Shown here one piece after another: positions 35,291 to 45,104 of a DNA stretch of 64,000 nt. The notes beneath the pieces were generated by a model. That model worked only from the letters and a program-made list of their open reading frames with translations, did no database searches and was not told the DNA's origin. Source of the DNA: Lucinisca nassula (taxonomy: Eukaryota > Mollusca > Bivalvia > Lucinida > Lucinidae); assembly GCA_963580285.1 (NCBI GenBank), contig OY757021.1, forward strand, positions 92,119,221-92,183,220, in the 5' to 3' direction. The position numbers and the translations under genes are program-made. Position 1 is the first letter of the stretch; each line of letters begins with the position of its first letter.

Positions 35291-35849
35291 AAAACGCATT
35301 TCAATCTGGAAAGGCTGGTGTATGGATTAATACTCGACACTGCTCAAAATAATAAAGGGCCCATAAAAATTTACTAATTCAACTGGTCATATGGCCTTGA
35401 AGATAATGTTGTGTCAATGTTTCCACATTGCAGTTTCAACGGTTTTATCATTATTTTAAACGGTAAGAGTCTCGTGACTAATTTCCAGAAAAACACGTTA
35501 TACGGACACGGAATTACCCAAATTTTAACGTAGGCCTTATGGAAACATTCGTTCACAGCAGGAGAAACAATGGAATTTTGGTAGCCGTATTTGCCCATGT
35601 CCCGGAAAATTACGTAGCAGTACTTTTCATAATGCATTGAACAGAGCGACAAACGCCAGAAAAATACACCACATTTCCTCTAGGGGATAAGATTGCCGGG
35701 TGCTCCAACCCGTTTCACTTTGTTGTTGTTGTTGTTGAAAGGCCTTTTAAAATGACTGACTCTTTGCTTTCCAATGTTCGTGTTGGTGGCAAGCGAAAAC
35801 AGACTTCGTTTGTAATATATTCCTGTTGAAAACACTCCCTTACATGACA
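35291..35849. other. No recognised gene
   Basis: Unclassified; a (GTT)n run near 35720-35737 precedes SINE-C. Minus-strand frames of 70-90 codons show no family signature. Confidence 0.45.
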
Positions 35850-36160
35850 GACACGGCCCCCGCCCATAGGGGCTTGAAGAAATATATGGGCTGCATGATG
35901 CTTCCACGCAGAGCTGAATCCGGCCCGCATACTAGTACTGGTAAACAGTTTAGAGGATCTAAGCCTGTCCAGGAACCGCGGTGCGAGGCGGACCGTCCAT
36001 GCTAATAAACCCTATTGGTTTCATTGGGCGACAGGGCTTGAGATGTCATTTCATCTCAATGTCGGGTAAAAGTCCCACAAAATTGGAAACAACGTCTCCA
36101 AAATGACCTTTACAGTGTTGACGGGGACGTTAAACTTCAAATCAAACAAACAAAAAACAT
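35850..36160 (+). mobile_element. SINE-C, full copy
   Basis: From CACGGCCCCCGCCCATAGGG to GACGTTAAACTTCAAATCAA plus (ACAA)n. The flank CATGACAGACACGG occurs on both sides (35843-35856 and about 36158-36171), a candidate 14-bp target duplication. Confidence 0.92.
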
Positions 36161-36171
36161 GACAGACACGG

Positions 36172-36799
36172 ACATTTCTGAAAATCCAGTACTTGTACAA
36201 AATAAAGCTCTTCGGTCTCGTGAATAATTCGCAAGCGTTCAGAAGACATGAAAAATAGCGTCTGTAAGGAACAATATTTTGCTAATTTCCCCCCACTTTT
36301 CACATTAACAGTCAATTTCTGTAGAACAAAAATATCTGACAGAGATATTTTATACAGGGCTACATGATTAATAATCATGATACACAACAAACAGTCTTAT
36401 ATACTGTCGGGTTGCAACGACAATGAGTTTGTGTCATGATCCGTACAGTTTCTTACTTTCGTACTTCCTTCGTCATGGGTTTTTATTACAGTTTTAATAT
36501 ATTTATTTTATTTTTTGCAGCATGATGTCAAGGAAAATTGGGCGGGTGATTTTCTAACTGTATACATACAAAATATTTAGTAGGGGGACGGCCATAATGC
36601 CTTTAAGTCGACCCCCCCCCCCCCCCCCCCCACACACACACACCACACCACCACCACCACCATCCCCGATTCACAATGAAATCCCTGTTCGTGCACATCA
36701 CCTAACCATCCTTCATTCTGAAAACTAAATCCAGGAAGAAAAATGCAAATTTATTTAACGTTGTTTACCATGCATGAATTTTTATTAGCCTAGGTGAGG
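36172..36799. other. Unclassified DNA with poly-C and (CA)n tract
   Basis: A run of about 20 C at 36611-36630 passes into (CA)n and CACCACCAC to about 36662. No gene seen. Confidence 0.55.
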
Positions 36800-37060
36800 C
36801 AAATGTTACATGCATCTTGCGTCACTGGTGCGTCCAGCTGATATTGGCTTATAGTTGGGCAAAGCCTGCTGTCCGTGTAGCAGGGAATGGTAGATGGAGA
36901 GTGTTGTTATTCCATCTGTTTCTACACTTCCATTCATCTTCCTCTTTCTCCTCTGTCCCTTTCATCTCCTCTTCTATCTCTTCCATCTCTTTTCTCCCTT
37001 TATCTGGAAGACAACACAAAATGAGTCCCAAGGGTTGACGTGCCGTTAAACTAAAAAGAA
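36800..37060 (+). mobile_element. SINE-F, full copy
   Basis: GTCCAGCTGATATTGGC, CAGGGAATGGTAGATGG, TCTACACTTCCATTCATC, then a pyrimidine-rich segment (TCCTCTTCTATCTCTTCC), CTGGAAGACAACACAAA and the end GTGCCGTTAAACTAAAAA. Confidence 0.8.
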
Positions 37061-37489
37061 TCAATAAGTTCATTTACAATAGACAGTAATTATATTTACA
37101 CTAATACACTCACAATGAATGGTACAGTACAGCAAAATCATGAAACAAACCATAGGGGAACATAATAATATGAAATAAAGGCACTGCCTTTTGAGCAAAC
37201 ACACTCATTTACACCCCTTATATAGTTAATAGACCCCTTATATAGTTAATAATTAACTGGACTGGAGGCTCCTCTGTGCAGGGAGAACCATTTTCTGTGA
37301 GTAATGGTCAAATGTGACCGATCGGAGTACAAGTAGAAAGAAAGAAAGATCCCTACCGTAATTACATGATTACTGTGTAGGACCCTGCGAGTATGAAATG
37401 TACACCTGCACGTAATCCTCGTGGGCGGGGGTGTTGCAGTATATATATAGAAAGAAAGAGTAGTGGTGTAGAACATCAAAAACACACCA

Positions 37490-37825
37490 ACAGTGGTTGC
37501 TTACTGGTTAAACCACTTGCCACTGATGCTGGAGACCCCCGGTTCGATTCCCGGCAGCGATAATACAGTTTAGTATCCGAAGAACATGTTCCACTGGCAC
37601 CATTTGTAGGGATGAATGTCACAAAGTGCACCGTCCTTCGGATCGGGACGATAACTTGAGCCCCACCCCACCACCCACGTGCAGAAAGAATAATCTCCTC
37701 TGCAGGTTAAGAGCCTTACCGCAATGTCATGATTACCGCGTAGGCGTTTGTCCTTCAAATCTCAAGTGAGCAATAACCAGATGTGACCTAACGCAGTAAG
37801 GATAGATAGATAGATATAGAGAGAG
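37490..37825 (+). mobile_element. SINE-G, tRNA-derived, (GATA)n tail
   Basis: Head GGTTGCTTACTGGTTAAACC and CCCCGGTTCGATTCCCGG (B box with pairing arms), body GTCCTTCGGATCGGGACG and TGTGACCTAACGCAGTAAGG, tail (GATA)n at 37802-37817. A related fragment with TACATGATTACTGTGTAGG lies near 37362, upstream. Confidence 0.75.
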
Positions 37826-37831
37826 GGGATG

Positions 37832-38465
37832 TTTGGCAAAGTTCCACATGAATGGCTTGAGCACTATCAAACTCAGACACGACAAAATATAAACCACTTA
37901 CAGTGGATCCAGAGCTTCCTGACCAACAGGGGTTAACCAGACCTGGTAAAAAAGGCCTGATTACCGCGATTGGCCAAGCTGTATCTGGTGTCCCTCAAGG
38001 TGCCATTCTCAGACCATTGTTGTTCTGCCCACGCATAAATGACCTTCCACAGAAAGTCAGCTCTGGAGTTCACCTCTTTGCTAATAACAGCCTTTCATAC
38101 CACAAGATCTCAAGCATTGCTGATACTGCAGCACTTCAGAGAGATCTTTACAGACTACAGACTACAGCAATGTCTGTAATGGAATACAGCCATGTACTGT
38201 CAATCTTAAAAACTTGAAAGTACCTTGACATCCTTTTTTAGATGCTACTGTTAAAAGCCAAACTGCAGCCTGACGTTTCTTTGGAAGGAAGATAACCAGC
38301 TGGTCTGAAGATGTTAAAGCATGATGTAGTGACTATGATAAGACTTATCCTGGAATATGCCACATCAGTATGGGGCCCACATGTAGTATCAGCTCGAGAC
38401 GATGCAACGGCGAGCAACTCGGTTTGTCTCGAGGTGACTACCAACATTACCTCCCGAGTGATACA
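37832..38465 (+). pseudogene. LINE ORF2 reverse transcriptase remnant
   Basis: Non-LTR retrotransposon RT with several frameshifts and stops. In order: FGKVPHEWLEHY (motif A side), WIQSFLTNRG, SGVPQGAILRPLLF, INDLPQKVSSGVHLFANN (the catalytic F/YADD is FANN, both aspartates lost), LQRDLYRLQ, KYLDI, then RLILEYATSVWGPH (38341) and MQRRATRF (about 38402). The order matches jockey/CR1-like ORF2 proteins. Mutated active site and broken frame make it dead. 5-prime and 3-prime ends are absent, and SINE-G abuts upstream. Confidence 0.88.
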
Positions 38466-38754
38466 ACACCTTGACCTGCTAACTGGATAGCATTGACATC
38501 AAGATGTCAATCCCGGGCATCATCTATCTTTGGGCATCCATGCTTGCAGGTTCTCCGACCTGAAAGCAGCGAACAGTAGAGGATACTCCCTGGGGTATAT
38601 GGACCGGCATCTGCTATCACCCCACTTTCATCGGCACGGGCATCAGACTTAAGACCAACTTCCATAGAATATTGTCACTTGAGGGATCTTTGAGTGCTTC
38701 AAGAGGGATCTTCCATAAACTACATAAAACTGTTTTTCAAAGTTTTTAATTTGT

Positions 38755-39010
38755 TCTGTTGTGAGGCGAAGGTGACCGGAGTACAACATATATTGATTTA
38801 CAGTTGGACGAGGCCTGCTGTCCTTGCGGCAGGTAGGGGTAGAAAAGGAGTGTTGTTATCTCTTCTATTTTTACACTTTTATTCATTTTCCCCTTTCTCC
38901 CCTGTCCCTCCCTCTCTTCTCTTCTACTAACTCTTCTATCTCTTTAGTCCCTTTCTCTGGGAGATAACACAAACTGACCAGGGTTGGCTTGTGGTTAAAC
39001 CCAAAGCAAT
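38755..39010 (+). mobile_element. SINE-F, full copy
   Basis: AGTACAACATATATTGATTT, GGACGAGGCCTGCTGTCC, GGCAGGTAGGGGTAGAAAAG, a CCCTTTCTCCCCTGTCCC pyrimidine block and CTCTGGGAGATAACACAAAC. The end is degraded relative to 36800. Confidence 0.78.
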
Positions 39011-39204
39011 TGTTTGAGCTCCACAGCTGCTTTGCACATAGCCTTAATTGACGATGCTCCAGTGTTGGGTGATTCAGTTAATTTGAAGCATGGGCACTTT
39101 AAAGTGTCCTGAAGCACTACCATTATGCTATGGATTTGGGGCTCATCATCACTTTATAAATCTTGGCAAGGTAGAAATCCACAGGCAGCCAGCTGGTAAC
39201 AAGA

Positions 39205-39660
39205 TGTTTCGCTCCCAACACTTTCCTCCCCCGCCCACCCTAGTCGTTTCGCCTCCCTTTATGGCCCCCAGTCGTTTAGCCCCCAAACCCTAGTCGTTTC
39301 GCCCCCAAACCATAAATCAAACAATCAATAATTTTTGTGTAACAAATTTTAGTCACAACTCCCCGAGTAGCCACTTTTAAGGCCCGGTGTCGGCCAGTAA
39401 CTATGGACCAGCTGTCCTTGGACTCACGTGAGAGGGCGATGATGCTACTTTAATATTTGCCTATTCTCACCTCTGTTAAGTTAAAGATGAATAAAATTTC
39501 TGCAGTGGAAATAAGTTTTACCTTGGAAAGTGGGTGAAACGACTAGGGGGACGAAACGACCAGGGGCGGGGGAGGGGCGACCAGGGAGGAAACCTCTTTT
39601 GGGCGAAACGACTAGGGAGGAAACGGTCTGAGGCGAAACGACAGGTTCAGCCAGATAGCT
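39205..39660. repeat. Inverted minisatellite arms
   Basis: CCCTAGTCGTTTCGCC-type units (three to five, about 20-35 bp apart) at 39205-39310 face their complements (GGCGAAACGACTAGGG) at 39535-39650. A 225-bp spacer of different sequence separates them. Confidence 0.85.
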
Positions 39661-39749
39661 CTTTGTGTCCCCAACTATCACAGGGCTTTATTTTATGTCC
39701 CTAAGCAATAGTTTGTGAAAAGTTTTAATTGCTTGGCCAGACGAGAAGC

Positions 39750-40042
39750 GCTTTCCACACTACCGAGAAGCTCCGGTAAATGCTTCGGTAAATGCTCCGG
39801 TAATTCGTTGGTCCAAGCGCGGTGCTGGATTTTACCGGCTAACCTTTTCGGCTCAGTGCGCGTGACGTAGTTTCGAAACTTTCCCGCGATCAAACTTCAG
39901 CGTTCGATGGAACGGTCTTCGAAAAGAGCCATTTAAAATTATTTCGACGCTTTTTGTGTTTCTTTTGTAACGGGACTTGACTCCTTTTGCTTTTGAAGAG
40001 TAATTTTTGGATGTGAATACAATTCTCATTAATTCTGTAAAG
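39750..40042 (+). promoter_or_regulatory. CpG-dense promoter-like segment
   Basis: CpG density is visibly higher than in neighbours (GGTCCAAGCGCGGTGCTGG, GCGCGTGACGTAG, TTTCCCGCGATC). It contains a TGACGTAG CRE-like site at about 39862 and three CTCCGGTAAAT-like tandem phrases (39770-39805). No TATA box. It ends at an ATGGCGG start. CpG-rich TATA-less promoters with ATGGCGG starts are common in animal housekeeping genes; assignment here is inference. Confidence 0.4.
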
Positions 40043-40098
40043 ATGGCGGATTATCGCGAGAAATCGAACGGGATTCCAGGCGAGATTTGGGTGCATAA
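40043..40098 (+). CDS. Candidate first coding exon, 18 codons plus two bases
   Basis: AAGATGGCGG is an excellent initiation context. The frame reads MADYREKSNGIPGEIWVH and is followed by GTATGTTG, a good donor, at 40099. Without splicing the frame stops at 40125, so the exon-donor reading is preferred. Product not recognised. A SINE-B begins about 45 bases into the putative intron. No downstream exon was identified; 40.4-44.6 kb is repeats and unclassified DNA, so the gene, if real, has a long first intron or is a fragment. Confidence 0.4.
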
Positions 40099-40144
40099 GT
40101 ATGTTGTTCCAGCCTCTCTACAGTAAAGCAAACACTTCGTGTGT

Positions 40145-40435
40145 TTGCTATAAGAGGAGATGCGCGTCTGAGGATGCGGGTTCGATACCTGCCCGGGTCG
40201 GCAATATATTTTCGTGCAGATTGATCATGGAATTTTTTTCTACGACTATTCCCTCCCTTCCGCTGATTAAAGAAGGGCAGATCTCAGTTTCTGTCGAAAG
40301 AATGTGCACTGTACTGGTTAACCGCTTACGTATAAGCCTGTCCAGGAAAGTGTGGCTAGGTAAAATGACCGACTCAAAGATGACCTAAATATTGTTGACT
40401 TGGTCATTAATTAAACTCCATTACAAACAAACAGA
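40145..40435 (+). mobile_element. SINE-B, nearly full copy
   Basis: CGGGTTCGATACCTGCCCGG, AGATTGATCATGGAATTT, AAGAAGGGCAG, TGGTTAACCGCTTACGTATA, CTGTCCAGGAAAGTGTGGC and the end TTAAACTCCATTACAAACAA. The head is shortened. Confidence 0.9.
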
Positions 40436-40493
40436 TAAGTGAAAGCATCGATGGCATACGAGGGGCAATTCCCGCCCCATCCCGTTCTACAAA

Positions 40494-40524
<31 letters not shown>

Positions 40525-40527
<3 letters not shown>

Positions 40528-40745
40528 GTTTTGGTTTTACGGCCCTTTCAAGATTATTTCACTCATATCGAGCCGATTGTTAATCAGAGGTGGGCCAAAA
40601 CCGGAATACCCGGAGAAAAAACACCTGGCCTACCGTTGCAGAACTTGGCGTCTCACATATGACCCGAGCGAGGCTCGAACCACAGCGGTGAGAGACCTTA
40701 TGATTAAGAGTCAGCGCTCTTAACCACTAGGCCACGGAGGCCCGT
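40525..40745 (-). mobile_element. SINE-D, full copy with tRNA-like head
   Basis: Begins with poly-T (poly-A tail on the other strand, about 40497-40526), GGTTTTACGGCCCTTTCAAG, ATCAGAGGTGGGCC, CCTACCGTTGCAGAACTTGG, a CACATATGACCCGAGCG block and GCTCTTAACCACTAGGCCAC. This is the reference copy for SINE-D. Confidence 0.92.
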
Positions 40746-41560
40746 TGTTCTACAAAAAAAAACGAAGAAGAGGAAGGGTCGGTGACAATACAAACCACTC
40801 CCCGCCGCACGAAAACATACTGTGATTCCCACCAGAATGCCACCTCGTCGACGCGGTCCTAACCAACAACATGCCCCCATGCAAAAATGCAGGAAACCAT
40901 GCTAAAACCATCACAGGCGCTCTCATTCACCCTTTTTCACTGTACCTCGTTCACAAAAAAAAGTTTTCATAATCAGAGGATATAAAACAAGGATGTGTAG
41001 CTACTTTAGAAGCTTGACACGTGTTTCAAAGAGTTTCTACGTATAATTGACAAAAAAAAATAAAACATGTATATATTTCTGCTATTTAAAAGCTTCTCGT
41101 ATAAAGAAGTAATGCGTGCATATTAAACTGTGACTAGATACTTTGGGAATCATATGCAAGTCGCATCTTCAACTGAGCGTGCATCAGGGTACTGCTGTAT
41201 TTCCCTCTTTTAGCTAACACCGACCTATCATTTCGAAATCTTAACGCATGAACATAGTGTGCACATGTACAATATGTTAAGTATTAAATTTATAAAGTAT
41301 TCTGGACTACTCGCAGTTTGTGCATCTTGTTCTTGGTGAGCAACATCAATGATTCGTTGGTGAATTAAGTAAATATATTGAATAATATATCAGTGTTGAG
41401 GGAATTATATCAAATTTATGAATTTTGATAATATATGTCCACCAAATGCTACGGCTAAGGCGACGATTGACATCCTGGTAATATCGACGATCTGAATCTT
41501 CCATCTATAGCTTGGTGCGCTACAGTTTCTTCTCACTTGTTTATTTTATTTACTCTGTGA
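40746..41560. other. No recognised gene
   Basis: Unclassified AT-rich DNA. Nothing shared with other parts of the window and no coding signal. Confidence 0.45.
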
Positions 41561-41561
41561 A

Positions 41562-41951
41562 TAGAGCTGGCTAATCGGAGATGAAAAGCTAATCGATTAT
41601 CAGTCCTGTCATCGCGATCGATAATCGATTAGTAATCGCTAAGGGTTTTGTCATAATTTTACCAGTCTGGCTTGCTGTCTGAGAGTGACTCTTACCATAC
41701 GTCGTACTTTGCCATTTGTATATTTGAACAGACAGACCTGGGCAAACAGTGTAGACCCAGATGAGACGCCGCAAAATGCGGCGTCTCATCAGGGTCTGCA
41801 CTGTTTGCCATTCATCCAGCTATTTAGGCATAACTTTGGATAGTAAATTGTACCTATCAAGTAATCGATTAAAAGCAAATCAGAAATGATAATCACTTTT
41901 TGTGGAATTTATCGATCGATTATATAAATACGATTAATCGTGGCAGCCTTA
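41562..41951. mobile_element. hAT-type MITE, copy 1
   Basis: Ends TAGAGCTGGCTAATCGG and CGATTAATCGTGGCAGCCTTA are inverted. Flanks TCTGTGAA / TCTGTGAC (41554-41561, 41952-41959) match at seven of eight positions, fitting the 8-bp duplication of hAT elements. It contains palindrome P at 41741-41809. Non-coding. Confidence 0.88.
41741..41809. repeat. Palindrome P inside hAT MITE
   Basis: 69 bp: GGCAAACAGTGTAGACCCAG, ATGAGACGCCGCA, AAA, TGCGGCGTCTCAT, CAGGGTCTGCACTGTTTGCC. Near-perfect hairpin with a 3-base loop. Confidence 0.95.
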
Positions 41952-42039
41952 TCTGTGACTCACGAATGCATCACTTGTCAAAGAAAAAAGAAGGTAATAT
42001 CCCAGCCATGCCAAAGACAAAAGTAGATCAAATCCATAC

Positions 42040-42405
42040 TTGTTTGTCTTTGTTCGTCCGCCCGTCCGTCCGTCCGTCCGTCCGTCGGTTCGTCACCTTG
42101 TTTGATGCATAGCATAAATTGATAACAGTATATGCTAGTGTTTTCAAATCTATATATGGATTTCTTATGAGAAGTATATTTGACACATATTTTTTACTCA
42201 TCAGAATTATGTCCCTTGCCTAAGTTATGGTGCATTGCAAAAATATTGATGAAGTCTGTTCAGCAAGATATCTCAAAAAGCATTAGAACTAGAGCCTTGA
42301 AACTCTGTGAATGGATTCAGAAGATGACCTAATATTTTGAAAAATATTCATGTTCAGTTATGGCCCCTTTGTAAATATCGGGATTCTTACCTTGTAAGCA
42401 AAAAT
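42040..42405 (+). repeat. CCGTCCGT-headed repeat-like segment
   Basis: (GTCC)n at 42057-42088 leads into AT-rich DNA with TTATGTCCCTTGCCTAAG and AAACTCTGTGAATGG. (GTCC)n-headed dispersed repeats of this look are familiar in molluscs, but only one copy lies in the window. Confidence 0.4.
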
Positions 42406-42776
42406 TAAGGCTGGCTAATCGGAGCTGAAAAGATAATCGATTATCAGTCATGTAATTGCGATCGATAATAGATTAGAAATCGCTGTGTTTTTGTCATAAT
42501 TTTACCTGTCTGAGCATGTCTCTTACCATATGTTGTACTTTACTATATGTAGTTTTGAACAGACAGGCCTGAGCAATTAATGTAGACCCAGATGAGACGC
42601 CGCACAATGCGGCGTCTCATCAGAGTCTGCACTGCTTGCCGCTCATCCAGCTATTTTAGGCATAGCATTAGTTAGTAAATTGTACCTGTCAAGTAATCGA
42701 TTAAAAGCAAATCAGAAATGATAATCATTTTTCTGGAATTTATCTATCGATTATACGATTAATCGTGTCAGCCTTA
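42406..42776. mobile_element. hAT-type MITE, copy 2
   Basis: 371 bp with a perfect 8-bp duplication GCAAAAAT at 42398-42405 and 42777-42784. Termini TAAGGCTGGCTAATCGG and CGATTAATCGTGTCAGCCTTA. Palindrome P lies at about 42571-42640 with several substitutions. Different TSD from copy 1, so an independent insertion. Confidence 0.95.
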
Positions 42777-42784
42777 GCAAAAAT

Positions 42785-43150
42785 GTCAACAACATGTAAT
42801 GAATCTGCGCAAGAAGCAGCAAGCGGAGTACGATCCTAATAGCTGCATACGCAGGTCAACGAGGATGTTATGCTCGCAAACGTGTGTGACAAACTGTTGC
42901 GGGTAACACGAACCGGGTTTGTGTAGAAGGGCGTAGAAGGGAGGAATTGGTGAATTACACCCTGAGGTCTTGGGCCTTGAATAAAATTGGATGTAAATTG
43001 TATCAAAATGAATATGAAGAAGGCAGCAAGAAATAAGTCAGATGTCTATTATTATAATGACCTGTTACAGATTGCAAGTACTTATGGATCCACGGATCGG
43101 CATGACACACTATACACGTAACTGGACACACATCAATCAAGTTTTACGAC
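42785..43150. other. No recognised feature
   Basis: Unclassified; no repeat family or coding frame recognised. Confidence 0.45.
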
Positions 43151-43154
43151 ATAC

Positions 43155-43465
43155 GATACGGCACCCGCCTGTCGGGACTTGAAGAAATATATATATATGG
43201 GCTGCATGATGCTTCTACGCAGAGCTGAAACCGACAGCACACGAGTACTGGTAAACCGTTTAGAGTATCTAAGCCTGCCCAGGCAACGCGGTGTGAGTCG
43301 GTCCGTCCATGCTTATAAACCCTATTGGTTTCATTGGACGACAGGGCTTGAGATGTCATTTCATCTCATTGTCGGGTAAAAGTCCCACAAAATTGGAAGC
43401 AACGTCTCCAAAATGACCTATATAGTGTTGACGGGGACGTTAAACCTCAAATCAAGCAAACAAAA
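43155..43465 (+). mobile_element. SINE-C, full copy
   Basis: CACCCGCCTGTCGGGACTTG, an expanded (AT)n inside GAAATATATATATATGGGC, TTGGTTTCATTGGACGACAG and GACGTTAAACCTCAAATCAA. The flanks ACGACATACGATACGG / ACGACACACGATACAG are a probable diverged target duplication. Confidence 0.92.
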
Positions 43466-43829
43466 CGACACACGATACAGACATTTTCCTGATCAATCCG
43501 TGTGTCAGTTTTTAGCAAATTAATTGATGCTGTTGTTACGTGATAACCCACACATTCATTGAATACAAGCTTAGAGGTTCGGGACGGAAAAAAAGAACGA
43601 AAACCCAGTCGTAGTATACAGAAATGATTGCATATTTTTGAAACAAGTACATGTAAGTGCGCACATTGTAGATCAATGATTTCTCAAAGGTCTGGCAAAA
43701 ATAAAGCATGCCATATTTTTTTATATAAAATCAAAGTGGCATATCTGAAGCAACGGTATCAATGCGTATCAAAGTATGGCGTGGGATATGTTGCAAAATT
43801 CAATAAATAAAATTTGTATGCCTAAAAAA

Positions 43830-44130
43830 CATTTAAATTATATATTGAAGTATTTGAATGCAAAATCGTTATGTAGGTGCAATAATTTTTTGTTTTATAT
43901 GTAAAAACGTTTTAATTTAAATGCTATATAATTATTTAAATTGCGAAAAATTATTTCGGTTTAATTTTATATTTAAATGATATAAAATGATTCAAATGCA
44001 TAAACGCGGTTTAATTTTTCAAAACACATTTAGATTCGCAAAAATTATTTAAATGATATGAACTCATTTTAATGCATAAACGTGGTTTAATTTTCAAAAC
44101 ACATTTAGATTCACAAAAAAATCCTTTAGA
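43830..44130 (+). repeat. AT-rich region with 78-bp tandem duplication
   Basis: A unit carrying TTTAAATGATAT, GCATAAACGCGGTTTAATTT and CAAAACACATTTAGATTC occurs at about 43971 and 44049, with a weaker earlier unit. Confidence 0.75.
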
Positions 44131-44234
44131 TGCACAAGCATGCCGGGAAGGTTAATAGCGTGACGTAGTCAATCGATACCGAGTACAAGTAATAGCTTTA
44201 CACATAGATATTATTATCCATCAATGATCTCTTG

Positions 44235-44412
44235 GTTTTGCTTTGGTTTAGCGCCCTTTCAAGATTATTTCACGTATATTGATCCGAAAGTTTATTCAGA
44301 AGGTGGGTAAACACCGGTGTACCCGGAGCAAAACCACCTGAGATTACGTTGCAGAACTTGGCGTCTCACATGTGACCACAGCCAGGCTCGGACCATTGCG
44401 ATGTGAAATGGT
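44235..44412 (-). mobile_element. SINE-D
   Basis: GGTTTAGCGCCCTTTCAAG, GGGTAAACACCGGTGTACCC, ACGTTGCAGAACTTGGCG and ACATGTGACCACAGCCAGG; truncated in the tRNA-like head. Confidence 0.85.
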
Positions 44413-44736
44413 ATTTTGATCTCACGGTATATAGAGTGGGTGCTCATTTCATAAAAGATGCGCGCAATGAAACAAGATGTATTTAAAGGACTGAATTAGC
44501 GTTACTGCTACTGCTGGTAGTAGTAGCAGTAATGCTGCTGTTACTGTTATCTTCACGTCGAACTTCAATGACTAAATTTTATCCTAGTGCGCAGATTTCG
44601 CAGATGCGCAGAAGTAAGCTACATGGTTCTAAGATACTCTTTTTACGAAAGGCATGGACACTAATGAAATATACTCTATATACCGTAAGACCAAGAGTCC
44701 CACAGATGGATAATGACGTCTGTCTCCAAGACTTGA

Positions 44737-45018
44737 TTGTTCGATTTGAGGTTTAACGTCCCCGTCATCACTATTTAGGTAATTTTGGAGACCTTGCTTC
44801 CAATTTTGTGGGGGTTTTTTTCCGACACTGAGATGACATTACATCTCAAGCCCTGCAGCCCAATGAAACCAATAGGGTTTATATGCATAAACGGCCCGAC
44901 TCGCACCACTTTGCCACTCCTAAGCGCTGTATGAGTACTCATGTGCGGTCGGTTTCAGCTCTTCGTGGAAGCACCATGGAGCCCAATCTATTCCCAAAGC
45001 CCCGATGGACGGGGTTCT
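44737..45018 (-). mobile_element. SINE-C, outer copy of left arm
   Basis: CGATTTGAGGTTTAACGTCC to AGCCCCGATGGACGGGG. The mirror copy is 57045-57365, and the unique flanks on both sides match too. Confidence 0.88.
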
Positions 45019-45104
45019 ATTACATGTACTGAGTATACCTGTTAGCACAAGACATTTCTAACATTCTAGCTCCTAATTCCTAATTTCTAACTCCTTACTT
45101 CTCA

